Made by a program: the position numbers and the translations under genes
Assembly (NCBI GenBank): GCA_027577595.1
Contig: JANBRJ010000017.1
Coordinates: 62,001-126,000, forward strand
DNA length: 64,000 nucleotides
Direction: 5' to 3'
From: Coemansia sp. RSA 487
Lineage: Eukaryota; Kickxellomycota; Kickxellomycetes; Kickxellales; Kickxellaceae
Part shown: piece after piece, positions 32,481 through 42,519 of the stretch
Layout of the letters: each line of letters begins with the position of its first letter
Position numbering within the stretch: the stretch's first letter is position 1
Notes under the pieces: generated by a model
The model's input: only the letters and a program-made list of their open reading frames with translations
Told to the model about the DNA's origin: nothing
The model's database searches: none

Positions 32481-33560
32481 CTATACTTTGGCTGGCTTTG
32501 CAGTATCGGAGCCAAGATTGTAGCTGCTGATCAATGCCAGAAGATTGGGCTCAGATGGTGCAAAGGGCTGCGCTTCCTTTCTCTGGCGCTCGATAAACTC
32601 GTTGACGTAGTAGCCAAATAGACGGTGAACGCGGTCGTTGGGGTGAATTGGGTCCCAGAAGAAATAGTCTTCGGGTGTATCACACAGCAAGGTGTCTTTG
32701 AGATCGAACGCCAGGCGAAGCAGAACCGTCTCCTTGTGCTTCTTTTCTCCAAACAGGTCCTGCAGCACATCGCCACCAACACACGAGCTCTCGGTATCTT
32801 TGACCCCCAAGGCACTGGCCACGTTCTCTGTCATTGCCAGCTGCATGAACGCACCAATGTCTATCAGCGTGCACGAAAAATCTGGATCAGACCCAAAGAA
32901 ACTCTTGAGCTGCGTGGCCAGCTCTGCGTTATATGTATCAAACACCTGGGTAGCCGCGTCGACGCGGTCCTGTAGTTTGACCAGAGGGATCGAGTGCAGC
33001 GCCGGTAAGTTTGTCACGTAAACGGAGCGGAACCCCGCATCTCTCAACATACCTACCTGCCCCACCACGGTAGTGGCTAGCTCGCTGGCAAACGTTCCGG
33101 TTTCGTTGGCTGTGATTTCAGAAAGCCCCGTTATCACATTGTTGCCGCCTATTTCAAGGACCGCAGTATCTGTGTCCCCCGCGACCCGATGGTCTTTAAC
33201 AAAGCCTTCGATTTGATCATGCGTGCTGGGGATGGCCATTGGGAACAAACCAAATAGATCCGGGTTCGAGTTGCTTGTTTCCGATGCGCCTACCGCGTAG
33301 TTTTCTAATTGTACCTCCTGCAGTAGGGCAAGGTATTCGATCCACAAGGGGCCCGATGAGAACCGGCCCAGCCAGTACGGCTCAGGTGGAACTAATCCCA
33401 ATGTTATAGTGTGCAACCGTCCAGTGTCCGATAAAGAGTCTCCGAATACGTATAGCGAGGGATGTGTGCCTTTAGATGCTGATGTGACGATGGTACCGAT
33501 AATACAACCGATACAGGCTATGTGCATAAACAGGTTGTGCGTAAACATGTTTGTTACCAT
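32481..33560 (-). CDS. Secreted GDSL/SGNH lipase-esterase
   Basis: A 359-residue SGNH hydrolase. The N-terminus has a hydrophobic segment (LFMHIACIGCIIGTIVTSAS), a likely signal peptide. Block I is LYVFGDSLSDTGRL with the nucleophile Ser, block III is LEIGGNNVITG with the oxyanion Asn, and block V is FFWDPIHPNDRVH with the catalytic Asp and His. Cysteines near the C-terminus (SSCVGGD, LLCDTPED) would suit an extracellular protein. The overall form resembles plant/fungal GDSL esterases acting on lipid or cell-wall esters. The exact substrate is unknown. Confidence 0.88.
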   Translation of the reverse strand: MVTNMFTHNLFMHIACIGCIIGTIVTSASKGTHPSLYVFGDSLSDTGRLHTITLGLVPPEPYWLGRFSSGPLWIEYLALLQEVQLENYAVGASETSNSNPDLFGLFPMAIPSTHDQIEGFVKDHRVAGDTDTAVLEIGGNNVITGLSEITANETGTFASELATTVVGQVGMLRDAGFRSVYVTNLPALHSIPLVKLQDRVDAATQVFDTYNAELATQLKSFFGSDPDFSCTLIDIGAFMQLAMTENVASALGVKDTESSCVGGDVLQDLFGEKKHKETVLLRLAFDLKDTLLCDTPEDYFFWDPIHPNDRVHRLFGYYVNEFIERQRKEAQPFAPSEPNLLALISSYNLGSDTAKPAKV

Positions 33561-34295
33561 CTACCACCACGCGAAGCTCACAAGAACAAGTAACTCTTTC
33601 CCCCCTCAGGCTTTTTGTTAAATGGATAAAAGAGAAAGAAAATGCAAAATAGTGGAATATGAAAAAAGCGTATGTTTCAAACGAAACCCTGAGATAAAAA
33701 AAGGAGCAAACAAGACTTGCTATTCTAACATTGCAAAAACTCTCTTTTTCCCTCAAGGAAATAAGAAAAAAAAGTTGTCAATAAGACTTTTGTTTTTGAT
33801 TCTGCAAGGTCATGGAAGCAATCCCGCATCAGACACAAAGTAATGAACTTGTCAATGCACTTCAATGCAAGCAATAGCTTTTCTAGCACCAAGCAAAGAT
33901 AAAATGAGCAAATGTTTTCCTTTACATTTTTCTTTTTTAGAACAGCAACGCAAAAATATAAAGTATGAAAATAGTTTCCGAATCTGCGGAAGAGTGTTTG
34001 CACACTTTTTTTTTTTCAAGCTTTATATTTCCTTTTTCAATACACAGCACTCACAGTACTGAGGGAAAGTCTGACTAAAATGCCATTTTAAAGAAATAAA
34101 GATCAGCCCAATTGCATATTGTTTTTTGTTTATGTGCAAATTGTAAGCGGTCTTTTATTTTTGATAATCCTCCCCTTGGCGAATGGAGCTGATTCGATGA
34201 CGAGTTCAAAAAAAAATTCAACACACATGGGCCACAGCTCATAACAGTATTATTTTAACTGCCGATCACTAACAGAAAACAAGGCCTCTTTTTTT
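33561..34295. other. Intergenic region, A/T tracts
   Basis: A 735-bp region between two minus-strand genes. Poly-T and poly-A tracts are common. No gene supported. Confidence 0.5.
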
Positions 34296-35705
34296 CTATT
34301 CATACTGTTCAGCCTCGATGTGGTCAGAAAGGAGCTCAGTCTTTTGCATACCCTCAGCTGTTTTCTGTGGAATTCTAGCATAGATATCGATACCGCCTTG
34401 TGCATCATGTGGAACCATAAAGCAAAAGTTATCAGGAACCATGTCTTTCGGACAAACGAGCTTGCAAGGACGGCCAAATCCAAAGTCAATGTCATAGTAC
34501 GGCAGCCGCGAAGTGTTTACGGTTACAATGGTGGCCTGGTGGTTGGAAGAAACAAAAGCCCGAAGTCTTTCAACGAACTTGGCGTCCGAGTAGCTTTCAA
34601 CAAAGTGAATGAAATCACCAGGTGTAAAGTTGCGGATTCTGTGTTGGATCATCCGGGCAACCTCATATATGCTCAAGGAGCTGATGCGAGCAGGATGTTC
34701 GTGCATATAGTCGATAGTCGCTGTATTGCCACAGAGCTCTGCAAACTGGGGATCCGCACGGATAGTGATAGATAAACCGTGGTACGTGTATGGCTGGTCG
34801 GGATGCGCCTGTGTGTGCGATTGCCACAGCGCTGCTGAAACCAACGCACCAACCGAAATATCGCGACACTCCGCTGGCCGTAGCTTCTTCAGCACATCTA
34901 CGGATTCAGCGGATATACGAAGGCGGTGCAATAGAGGCGTGCTGCCATCCGAAGTCTTCTTTGGCTCGTTAGCGCCGGCCGCCTTGAGGCTGTGCTGCTC
35001 GGCAGCCCATCTTTCGTTCAGGTGCTTTGTGGTTTCGAGTGAATTTCCGGGCGAGTACGCGGACAGTCTTTCCCAAACACCAGCACGATCAATGTCAAAC
35101 TCTTGAGGCCCATACTGCAAGTGACTATCTGCAAACATTGCTTTCGCCACGTTGCCCCACTCGCGGCCAAGCGTTACCAGCGACGGAAGATCGGCAACTG
35201 CGTGGCTGATGGCCAGCGACAGGCCTACACCGTCGGTCATATAGACAATATCGACTGAAACCAGCGCATCGCCAGCAAGCGGGTTGGCGACAGGAACCGA
35301 ATTGACAATAGCGGGCGGCTGACTCGCCAAGGAAAACCCGTTTGCCACCATTCCGGCGACCGTATGTTTGTCGTCTATATGCTTGGTGATCAGGGGATAT
35401 GGCGGGTCAGCGCTTAGCTTGGCTGTCAGTCCGCCGTTCAGAGCCGACGTTTGCCTCATGTCTGTTGCCAGTGCCAGCGGCATGCACACGCGCAGCGTTC
35501 TGTATAGCGCTTCCCTGAGGATCCCAAAGTCCATAAAATCAGGTCGGTTGTCGTGGTTGTGATAGTACAAGTGAATTGTGCATCGTGGATAGATGGCATT
35601 GTCGGCTGGGCAAAACACAACTGTTTTCTGGCCCGAGCTACGGGCACCCTTATTCTCGACAGGTGTGCACTCTGCTTGTGAATGTATCTCGATGGTAGCT
35701 GCCAT
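34296..35705 (-). CDS. BAHD-type acyltransferase
   Basis: A 469-residue enzyme transferring an acyl group from acyl-CoA to an alcohol or amine. The catalytic HxxxD motif is ISHAVADLPSLV, and the structural DFGWG-type motif appears as DIDFGFGRPCKLVC near the C-terminus. The N-terminal CPADNAIYPRCTIHLYYH resembles the opening strand of trichothecene acetyltransferase-like and hydroxycinnamoyl-transferase-like enzymes. The frame is open another 16 codons upstream but only from a TTG; the first ATG (MAATIEIHSQAECTP) was used. Substrate unknown. It borders the AT-rich island and is one of two secreted/secondary-type enzymes in a row with the GDSL gene. Confidence 0.82.
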   Translation of the reverse strand: MAATIEIHSQAECTPVENKGARSSGQKTVVFCPADNAIYPRCTIHLYYHNHDNRPDFMDFGILREALYRTLRVCMPLALATDMRQTSALNGGLTAKLSADPPYPLITKHIDDKHTVAGMVANGFSLASQPPAIVNSVPVANPLAGDALVSVDIVYMTDGVGLSLAISHAVADLPSLVTLGREWGNVAKAMFADSHLQYGPQEFDIDRAGVWERLSAYSPGNSLETTKHLNERWAAEQHSLKAAGANEPKKTSDGSTPLLHRLRISAESVDVLKKLRPAECRDISVGALVSAALWQSHTQAHPDQPYTYHGLSITIRADPQFAELCGNTATIDYMHEHPARISSLSIYEVARMIQHRIRNFTPGDFIHFVESYSDAKFVERLRAFVSSNHQATIVTVNTSRLPYYDIDFGFGRPCKLVCPKDMVPDNFCFMVPHDAQGGIDIYARIPQKTAEGMQKTELLSDHIEAEQYE

Positions 35706-36623
35706 TGTGTTTAGATTATGTGTAAGTGTATAATGATTCCGAATGAAGAGCAACGTTGAGGGAGTATCTAGCTTCGAAAGGTGAAATAAACACTAGGCTC
35801 ATGGGCGCTTCACGCTCTTTATAAAAAATGTAGGTATGAGAAACTGGCACTTTTCCGTTCTGTCTGCATTCAGTTGACCTTTTTACCAAAGAGGCAAAAT
35901 ATTGCAAAATATGGAGACGTTTAAGCCACTCTTGTCATTTGAGTCCAAAGCCACCACCCAGCCTATGTATCTTGTGTTGATTGTTGGTAAGCCCGCTCTC
36001 CCCACCAATAAAAACGACTTTTACTATTTTGCTCTTTAGACAAGTCATTTTAATTGACAATATGATCAGCACCAAAAAGTGGATGCAGCATGTAAACAAA
36101 AAGAAAACCGATACCAAATGCGAGCAATAATGGTTGTAGTGGCATCTTGTTCCATCAAATTCTTTACCCTCACAGTCTTTAATATTTAGTAAACCATGCC
36201 AGAAAAATACAGGACGAATCTGAATTTCTACGGGTTTCATATCTCTTGAAGATACTTTTATAGCTCGGCTTGAGACTTTACAATCTAACTGTTCGTGATA
36301 ATATAACAAATGTTCACAGCTATGCATGCTCATTCGCCTGGCCAATAAAATACACCATTACTGCATCAAATATAATTATAGAGCTTTATTGTTGGAATCT
36401 AAGACATCAGAATTTACTGGTGCTGGCCAACACAAATGCTCCAGTGAATGTATCCAAATAATAAAGTTTAAATGATATGACAAACTTGTATCCACTAGGT
36501 AAGATTTCTCATCTTGATAATTTTCTATAATGACTGCTCTACTTTCCTAATTCGTTTCTATGATTATCCAAGTGTCACGATCACCCTTTTCAGAATCCAT
36601 TATCTACACCGGCCATGCAGGCT

Positions 36624-36731
36624 ATGATTAAATCGGACATAAATCTTGAAAGCCAAATATAAAAACTGTACGGCTGTGCTTACTGCACCTTAATAAAAGG
36701 CAAGCCCAGTATGTCCAACAATTCGTCATAA
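36624..36731 (+). pseudogene. Decayed microprotein module
   Basis: Two relics in a row. At 36624 a 12-codon frame reads MIKSDINLESQI and stops; its DNA matches a longer copy at 40807. Next, a TATA-like AAATATAAAA and the string CTGTGCTTACT (36674-36684, also found after the TATA box at 39638-39648) are followed by an ATG at 36711 reading MSNNSS and a stop. This resembles the MPNNSS start of the ORF at 41363. It looks like a dead copy of the modules described below. Confidence 0.35.
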
Positions 36732-36988
36732 AACTGAATTACACACATAGACCTATAAATATTTGGATCACAGTAGGCATTATCCGTTTCAGAATGCATA
36801 TCTTATAGAAAACACTCTAAAAAAAGCCTCATATCCACATTAAACAGTATATTTTTGCCGTTAGAAATTTTGGGAAATCCAAAAATATCATAATCAGATA
36901 ATGACGAGTTATCCGTTTCAGAGTGTTTTTTTAATATATTGCACACATGTATATGTTATGAGTGAGGATAAAAAGATAAAATATGGAC

Positions 36989-37314
36989 ATATAAATTATT
37001 CTGCAGTACTAGCTTCCATGAATTTCTCTTGCAATAGAAACATTTTCTTTTCACGCAGAACAATTGACAACTACAATCACATATTTGCAAAACACTATCA
37101 AACACCTGCTAAAAGGTAATCACATATCAGTATTTAATAAGCAATGTCTACAACCAAAAGTGGCAAAAGAGTAGCATTTGACGATAATAACCTTGCTGCA
37201 AATACAAAATCTAGAGATAACGACCGCAAGCAGAAGATGTGGGCAAAAGAGCAAGAGCGGGGAAAAATAATAAGAAGATATCAAGAGCGAAAGCAGAGAC
37301 TGGAACAGCAATAA
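36989..37314 (+). CDS. Charged microprotein 1 (56 aa) with upstream TATA
   Basis: The ORF is 37144-37314, with a CATATAAATT box at 36989, about 145 bp upstream. The 56-residue product starts MSTTKSGKRVAFDDNNLAAN and ends in a Lys/Arg/Glu/Gln-rich helix (YQERKQRLEQQ). It has no signal peptide or membrane segment, is likely disordered, and is strongly basic. KRVAF fits the RVxF docking motif of protein phosphatase 1 regulators. V10, F12, D13, an acidic residue at 14, L/I17, N20 and K22 align without gaps with the ORF at 42520. Codon content is more GC-rich than the surrounding DNA. No known family was recognised. Confidence 0.5.
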
Positions 37315-38039
37315 CAACAGAGCAGCTAGGCTGCTGTGGATCTCTAGTCCATCTCTGTGCCTTGTTCATTTGATGTGAGATACCACAATGACTGTGCACA
37401 AATATATGTGCTACCATAGACTAGCAATTAAGAGCCAATCGACAAGATGATATCCTCATAAGAAAGCCAATTGCATTAGCATACAGAAAAGAAAAGTAGC
37501 TGACTTTCTCGAACCTAACAATATCATATGTACCATGGTTAAACTAGACAAACCTTCAAAGACAACTATGAAAGTGTCACGATTAGATTTGCTACGCTTT
37601 CATAAGAACAATAAGCTCGGCTTGCCAGAACAATTTATCGTGTAGCTTGAATATAAACATATTTGGCAACTGAAGGGCATATGTGTTGGATAACGTTATG
37701 CGAAATTATAAATATAAAAGAAATTTCATTTTTCAGTCTAAAAATGTCTATAAATCTTCTGACTGCAATATGCATTGTGGTTTATAAATATGTATTATAT
37801 CATAACAATCTCAGTATTTCAACCTCAATTGCCACAATAAACAGCGTATATTTATGGCTCGTGACTTCATATAATCTAGAAATATCATAAAAGTATATAA
37901 ATAGAAATTTCCCATTCCTAGATGTATCTATATATAATGTGACTGGTTTACCATGGATCCAGGATAAAATAACACAGAGTAGTTATTCGATAGCTTGTTA
38001 CTCAAACTAGATAAGAAAAGAAGAAAAGAAAGAAATCCC

Positions 38040-38169
38040 TTGCCTTCCTCCGGAAGGCAATAATCCACGGGCAATGCTGCCCTTATATGTAACAGAGGGC
38101 CGTTACATGTAGTGGGCTATTCCATTGTTAGTGTTTAGTGGCTGTGCAAACCCATTGTCATGGGTTTGC
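38040..38169. repeat. Run of four short hairpins
   Basis: Four inverted repeats in 130 bp: TTGCCTTCC/GGAAGGCAA (38040-38060, 3-nt loop), GGGCA/TGCCC (38069-38082), ATGTAAC/GTTACAT (38087-38108) and GCAAACCCAT/ATGGGTTTGC (38146-38169, 4-nt loop). The segment is far more GC-rich than the island around it. It could be a structured RNA, a small hairpin-type mobile element, or a terminator array. There is no ORF inside. Confidence 0.7.
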
Positions 38170-38250
38170 TTTGCGTACGGCCATCAAACTAGCGTGACAT
38201 ATAATAAAGTTAACCAAATTGCATATAAATAGCATCATGAAAGCCGTGGA

Positions 38251-38486
38251 TATATAAATGGATGTTCGTCAGCACCCACTCTGAATTTCTTTTACAATGC
38301 GTTAAACATTTCTAAAGCAGTTATACTTCAATAATGTCTGAAAACCCTAGTAATGATTTTGATAGAAGACAGGCTGCACGACTAGCCAGGAATAAAGAGA
38401 GAGAAAGAGAAAAAAAAGAAGACGAGGAAAAAGAAAAGCTGCGAGCGGCACGCCGGGCAGAAAGAAAAGAGAATGGAATTAAGTAG
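38251..38486 (+). CDS. Charged microprotein 2 (50 aa) with upstream TATA
   Basis: TATATAAA at 38251-38258 lies 75 bp before an ATG at 38334. The 50-residue product starts MSENPSNDFDRRQAARLARN and continues as an almost pure Lys/Glu/Arg single alpha-helix ending ERKENGIK. The F-D pair near the N-terminus recalls the V/I-x-F-D motif of the neighbouring ORFs, but the V/I is missing. No family was recognised. The composition (over half charged) is very unlike random AT-rich DNA. Confidence 0.45.
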
Positions 38487-39227
38487 AAACAACGGGAATA
38501 GCAGGGAACAGTAGAACTCTTACATATTGCCATGCACAGTTAGCTCATCATGAAAAGCGCTAGTGGATATATCTAATTTTGTGTGTCACCACCGGTATCT
38601 TACATATTACATATACGTTTTTGTCTCAGAATAATTCAAATTTCACCACATTTTCATATGAGCTATTCATTACAGTATCAGTTTAAACATTCTAATTTGA
38701 TTATACGCTACCCACAGGATGGTGCTGTTGTTATCTGGCACTGCTAGTCATCAATAATCACTACCCATTAAACGATACTAAACATATTAGTGAACTGTGA
38801 ATAAAAGTTTGTTTTAGCTAGGTGTCAAGCTAAAACTTGCAACTAAAAGATATGAAGAAAAATGAGTCGCAAAAACTGTGTCGAATATTAGACACTTTGA
38901 GATATACTGTGCCTTAGGAATCATGTAGTACTATCGAAATAATCATATAAAGCTGAGAAGATTTGGACGTTTGGTTAAATCAGTTTCAAATGTGATTCAG
39001 ATAATATTTGCCATATTCTGTGTCGTGTGGTTAGCATATATCATTATATACTTGTCAATGAGTACATTTTAATAGCCTTAGTACAAAATGTAGCCAAAGA
39101 AACATATTTATAATCATTTTTGTAACATGGAAAGAATATGGCTACTTTTGTTGAAACCACATGTTATAAAACATATAGCACTGTAGTTATATCCAAATTA
39201 AGAGTATATATTCATACATAACAAACC

Positions 39228-39398
39228 ATGGGTCGGTTGACATGTAAGTGTGCCACAAAGCGCACAATTTTAAATTTTCAAACAATAGAAAAAGCAGCTG
39301 ATGAATATGCAGTAGCTAATATCATGTGCAAGCCTGATTATATCAGAAATACACCCAGAAGCTTAAATGATGTATTTCCATTTACCATGATCAAATAA
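39228..39398 (+). CDS. Possible small ORF (56 aa)
   Basis: The ORF reads MGRLTCKCATKRTILNFQTI and continues to PFTMIK. It is weakly basic with three cysteines and is less charged than the other small ORFs. A GTATATATTC box lies about 25 bp upstream, closer than in the other modules. Evidence for coding is limited to length and an ordered amino-acid mix. It may be chance. Confidence 0.25.
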   Translation: MGRLTCKCATKRTILNFQTIEKAADEYAVANIMCKPDYIRNTPRSLNDVFPFTMIK

Positions 39399-39607
39399 GA
39401 TTCAGATCCAATCTGTCATATGCTATGCCGTGTAGCTTGAATATATTTTATACATTTACTGAAAGGTAGATATTTATAGATATAAGGACTGACATCAGCA
39501 AATAAACATATTTAGAATTATGCTTACCAAATAGGAAGAGAATGTAGATATTTATAAGTTCAGAGTAATACTCATTTGTAAAATGATTGTAAGTGTAGAC
39601 AGCAAGT

Positions 39608-39628
39608 GAAATTCTGGGTATATAAAGT
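39608..39628 (+). promoter_or_regulatory. Island promoter element, copy A
   Basis: GAAATTCTGGGTATATAAAG. The same block with one substitution and one inserted base occurs at 42374-42395, before another microprotein ORF. The ORF at 39903 lies 275 bp downstream, so its leader would be long. Confidence 0.5.
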
Positions 39629-39902
39629 GCTACTCAGCTGTGCTTACTCCTGTATTTTCTCTTACAACAGCAATTTTTCTTTATTCATAAAGCATTTTGC
39701 AACAATTACCACAAGTTTACAAAGCTTCAAGAATATATTATAGGCGTTTATAAGTAATTGTACACTGGTGCCTATTAAACATTATTTCACACTTGTCAAA
39801 GTGGTGGAAACATTACATTTGAACAATAAACCCAAAGGGAAATAAGAAGGAGGTCCATAATTGTAACTATACTTACAAAAAGGATTAAAAAGAAAACTAG
39901 AC

Positions 39903-40214
39903 ATGCCAAGCAGAAAAGAGCATGATAGGCGGAGGAGGCGGCGTGAACAAGAAGAGCGTAAAAAAGAAGAGCGTGATGAGGCGAGGAGGCGGCGTGAAAA
40001 AGAAGAGCGTAAAAAAGAAGAGCGTAAAAAAGAAGAGCGTGATGAGGCGAGGAGGCAGAGGGAGATGTTGGCGCAACTGGATAGGGATAAAGAAAGAAGA
40101 ACAAGGCACGACGAAAAAGCACCTGTGGATGACTGGCTCTCCAAAACATTCGGCCCCGGTCTTCCCCCAGGAAAATATACTATAATTAGCCACCAACGCA
40201 AACGCAGATATTGA
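39903..40214 (+). CDS. Arg/Glu/Lys-repeat protein (103 aa)
   Basis: The first 70 residues are a charged helix made of near-repeats, with units such as REKEERKKEERDEARR occurring about three times and matched by repeated DNA. This is followed by a more ordered tail, APVDDWLSKTFGPGLPPGKY, and a basic end HQRKRRY. The tail shows that the frame is maintained beyond the repeat, which argues for a real gene. Likely a single alpha-helix with a C-terminal interaction motif; nuclear location is possible from the basic ends. No family was recognised. Confidence 0.5.
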   Translation: MPSRKEHDRRRRRREQEERKKEERDEARRRREKEERKKEERKKEERDEARRQREMLAQLDRDKERRTRHDEKAPVDDWLSKTFGPGLPPGKYTIISHQRKRRY

Positions 40215-40806
40215 ATTAAGGCACACAGGCATGATGCAAGTGTCACTGCAAACAGTTGTTCTTGGAATCCAATTGCCATTGTTTGATATTGCATTGCTGT
40301 GCATCCTGGAAAACACCCAAAACACAGTATCTGTGGAAGATTTCGGTTTAATATTTTATTATATGCTGTTGCAAAAAGGTTACAATGATTGAACAAGAGC
40401 AGCCAGACCGGCAACGGTGCTGATCAGTGAGTTTTTCATGGAGTAATTTTTTGTTTAATAATTTCTAATGATGTTGGTTGGTCTCAATTACAAGCAACTG
40501 TTAGTTAACTCAATTTATAAATGCGCATTAGTTTGTAAAGCTATATATGCACTCAGTGGCCACTTTGTTTTATTTATTACATGCCATGTCGCCATTAAAT
40601 AGTTTAAAGTAAATTAGTAAAGAAATACCAACATAATGAAAACGTCTAGAAAAACATGATGCTCTAATGGCTGTATTCAGAATATGAGCCGATACATTGT
40701 TGATGCAGAAGTATACCGACATAACAGAGATCTGTAAAGCAAAATATTTCAAATTACAACCAAACACCGTAAATGAAACTAGAATTTACGCAGCGACTAT
40801 CCTCAT

Positions 40807-40881
40807 ATGAATTTGGTCAAATCGGACATAAAATTTGAAAGCCAAAATAGGCATAATTGTATAAAATTTAGGATATGTTAA
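40807..40881 (+). pseudogene. Short relic of a microprotein ORF
   Basis: A 24-codon frame reads MNLVKSDIKFESQNRH and stops soon after. The VKSDIKFESQ part repeats at 36624 (IKSDINLESQ) and in part at 41967 (KVSFESQ). Three partial matches at both DNA and protein level suggest decayed copies of one ancestral ORF. Confidence 0.35.
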
Positions 40882-41204
40882 CTAGCTTTTGCGCTGTAAG
40901 ATTTGAATTATACACTTGTCCATATACAAGAAAGCAAAATTTTACAGCCCCTAATTGTTAAAATAGCAATAGAGTAAATGTGGATAAAGCTTACTTGTTT
41001 GAAGGTATCAATACGTATCTATTAATACTTGTATATCCTAAATGGCTCCTATTACAATGTATAATTAATTAAAATGACTCTTGCAACAGCAAATATTCGC
41101 AGTTCATGCATCCATATAATATGAAAATTGATTGTTTCCGGTCAATCTATGAATACTATGTAGTAAGAAAAACTATAAATATGACTAGCAAGATGAAGTG
41201 GGCA

Positions 41205-41548
41205 TATATAAAGTGTCGTTTGTTCAGTGCTTGATTTGCAAGCATCGCTGACAACATCAACACATACATCAAACACAGGCAAGTTTACAACTACGACTAT
41301 ACAGTTTCAAGGATAAGCCAGGAGCCGATTGTAAACAGCTCTAAATCAATCTTTATTCAACAATGCCCAACAACAGTAGTACAGCTCAACAAAAGGCTAT
41401 CATCTTTGATAAAAAAAAGTTACAAGAGGATCACGAGATAACAACTACATACAGTGCAAATAGCACGACAAAATATAAAAGCACTGGCAGTGCCTATAAT
41501 CGCACTGACCAAGGGAGTTTGGCAAAGCGTGAAGGCTATTTGAAGTAG
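41205..41548 (+). CDS. Charged microprotein 3 (61 aa) with upstream TATA
   Basis: TATATAAA at 41205-41212 precedes the ATG at 41363 by about 150 bp. The product starts MPNNSSTAQQKAIIFDKKKL and continues through a polar Thr/Ser/Tyr-rich stretch to REGYLK. KAIIFD fits K-x-I-x-F followed by Asp, the same V/I-x-F-D-x3-L/I pattern as in microproteins 1 and 4. It is disordered by appearance, with no membrane segment or signal peptide. No family was recognised. Confidence 0.5.
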
Positions 41549-42373
41549 TAACAAACACCAGCTAAAAGCATGGTAGGTATAGAAGACTTTATTTCTCCCA
41601 ATTTCTAGTTTTGCAATACTACAGCATGCGAGATTTGTAAAGTGCCGTTGTTGGTTTGCAGACGCAAATAGGGCAGGCAGCTTAATACTCGAGGAAATCA
41701 GCAAGTAAACTTCGTTAACCATACGTACTCATGAGCGCGGTTTAAAGAGTACTTTATTTTTAATTATAAGTAATTTCAAGCTGCTGCTTCCTTATTCGTA
41801 AAGTGTGTGGCAGCACAGGTTGACGGCTACTGCGTAGCAGAATGTTCATACAAGGAAGATATGAAAATTAGTAGACGTCAAACAAGGAAGCGTGAAAAAA
41901 GAAACCAGTGTGAACAAAGCACCTGACACTGTAAGAAAAGAGACTGAGACCCTCCAATTTTGTTAGAAAGTAAGCTTTGAAAGCCAAAAATAGAATTTTT
42001 AATACATTTGTACAATGGGTGTTTCTTTGCGAGTTGCATCATAAGGGGGCATGCACCCCATCTTACGTTCATCCTATCCGGCTGACTGGGAGATCCCAAT
42101 AAGTATGTCTATTTGACAAATTATAAATGAAACGAAGATCCTGCGTGACTTTTTGTGACCATCATACAAATACAAAACGTTTCATCTTTCTCGGCGGATT
42201 CCAGCATTTGTGACGACATTAGAGAACAAGTCAGGTAATGTTGATCACTCAATGTAGCATGTGGTTGGATGATGGCTGAACAAAAATCGAACAAGGAGCA
42301 CAGAAAGCAACATCACCCATTTTGGTAGGGTTCCCAACGTATCATCCATTCAATTGAATGCCGAAGAAAAAAA

Positions 42374-42395
42374 GAAGTTCTTGGGTATATAAAGT
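42374..42395 (+). promoter_or_regulatory. Island promoter element, copy B
   Basis: GAAGTTCTTGGGTATATAAA, near-identical to the element at 39608-39628. It sits 125 bp before the ATG of microprotein 4. The GAANTTC core is palindromic and could be a factor site, but it is not a canonical heat-shock element because the half-site spacing is one base instead of two. Confidence 0.5.
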
Positions 42396-42519
42396 ATCAG
42401 CTGAAGCATTTGTTTTCTCATCCGTTTTCATATCCGACAACAGTTTCTCCTTTCCGTTAAGCTAAACCACACACCTGCAAAGCACTTTCGAGCATATATT
42501 ACTGATATTTTAGACAGAA

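Noticed and set aside
35935-36345. 136-codon open frame on the minus strand at the left edge of the AT-rich island
   Set aside because: It has a real ATG, but composition follows the AT-rich DNA, there is no motif beyond one hydrophobic stretch, and no promoter was seen. It could be a relic but cannot be supported.
42374-42395. Heat-shock element before microprotein 4
   Set aside because: GAAGTTC has one base between half-sites instead of the two required by the HSF consensus, so it was described only as a shared promoter block.
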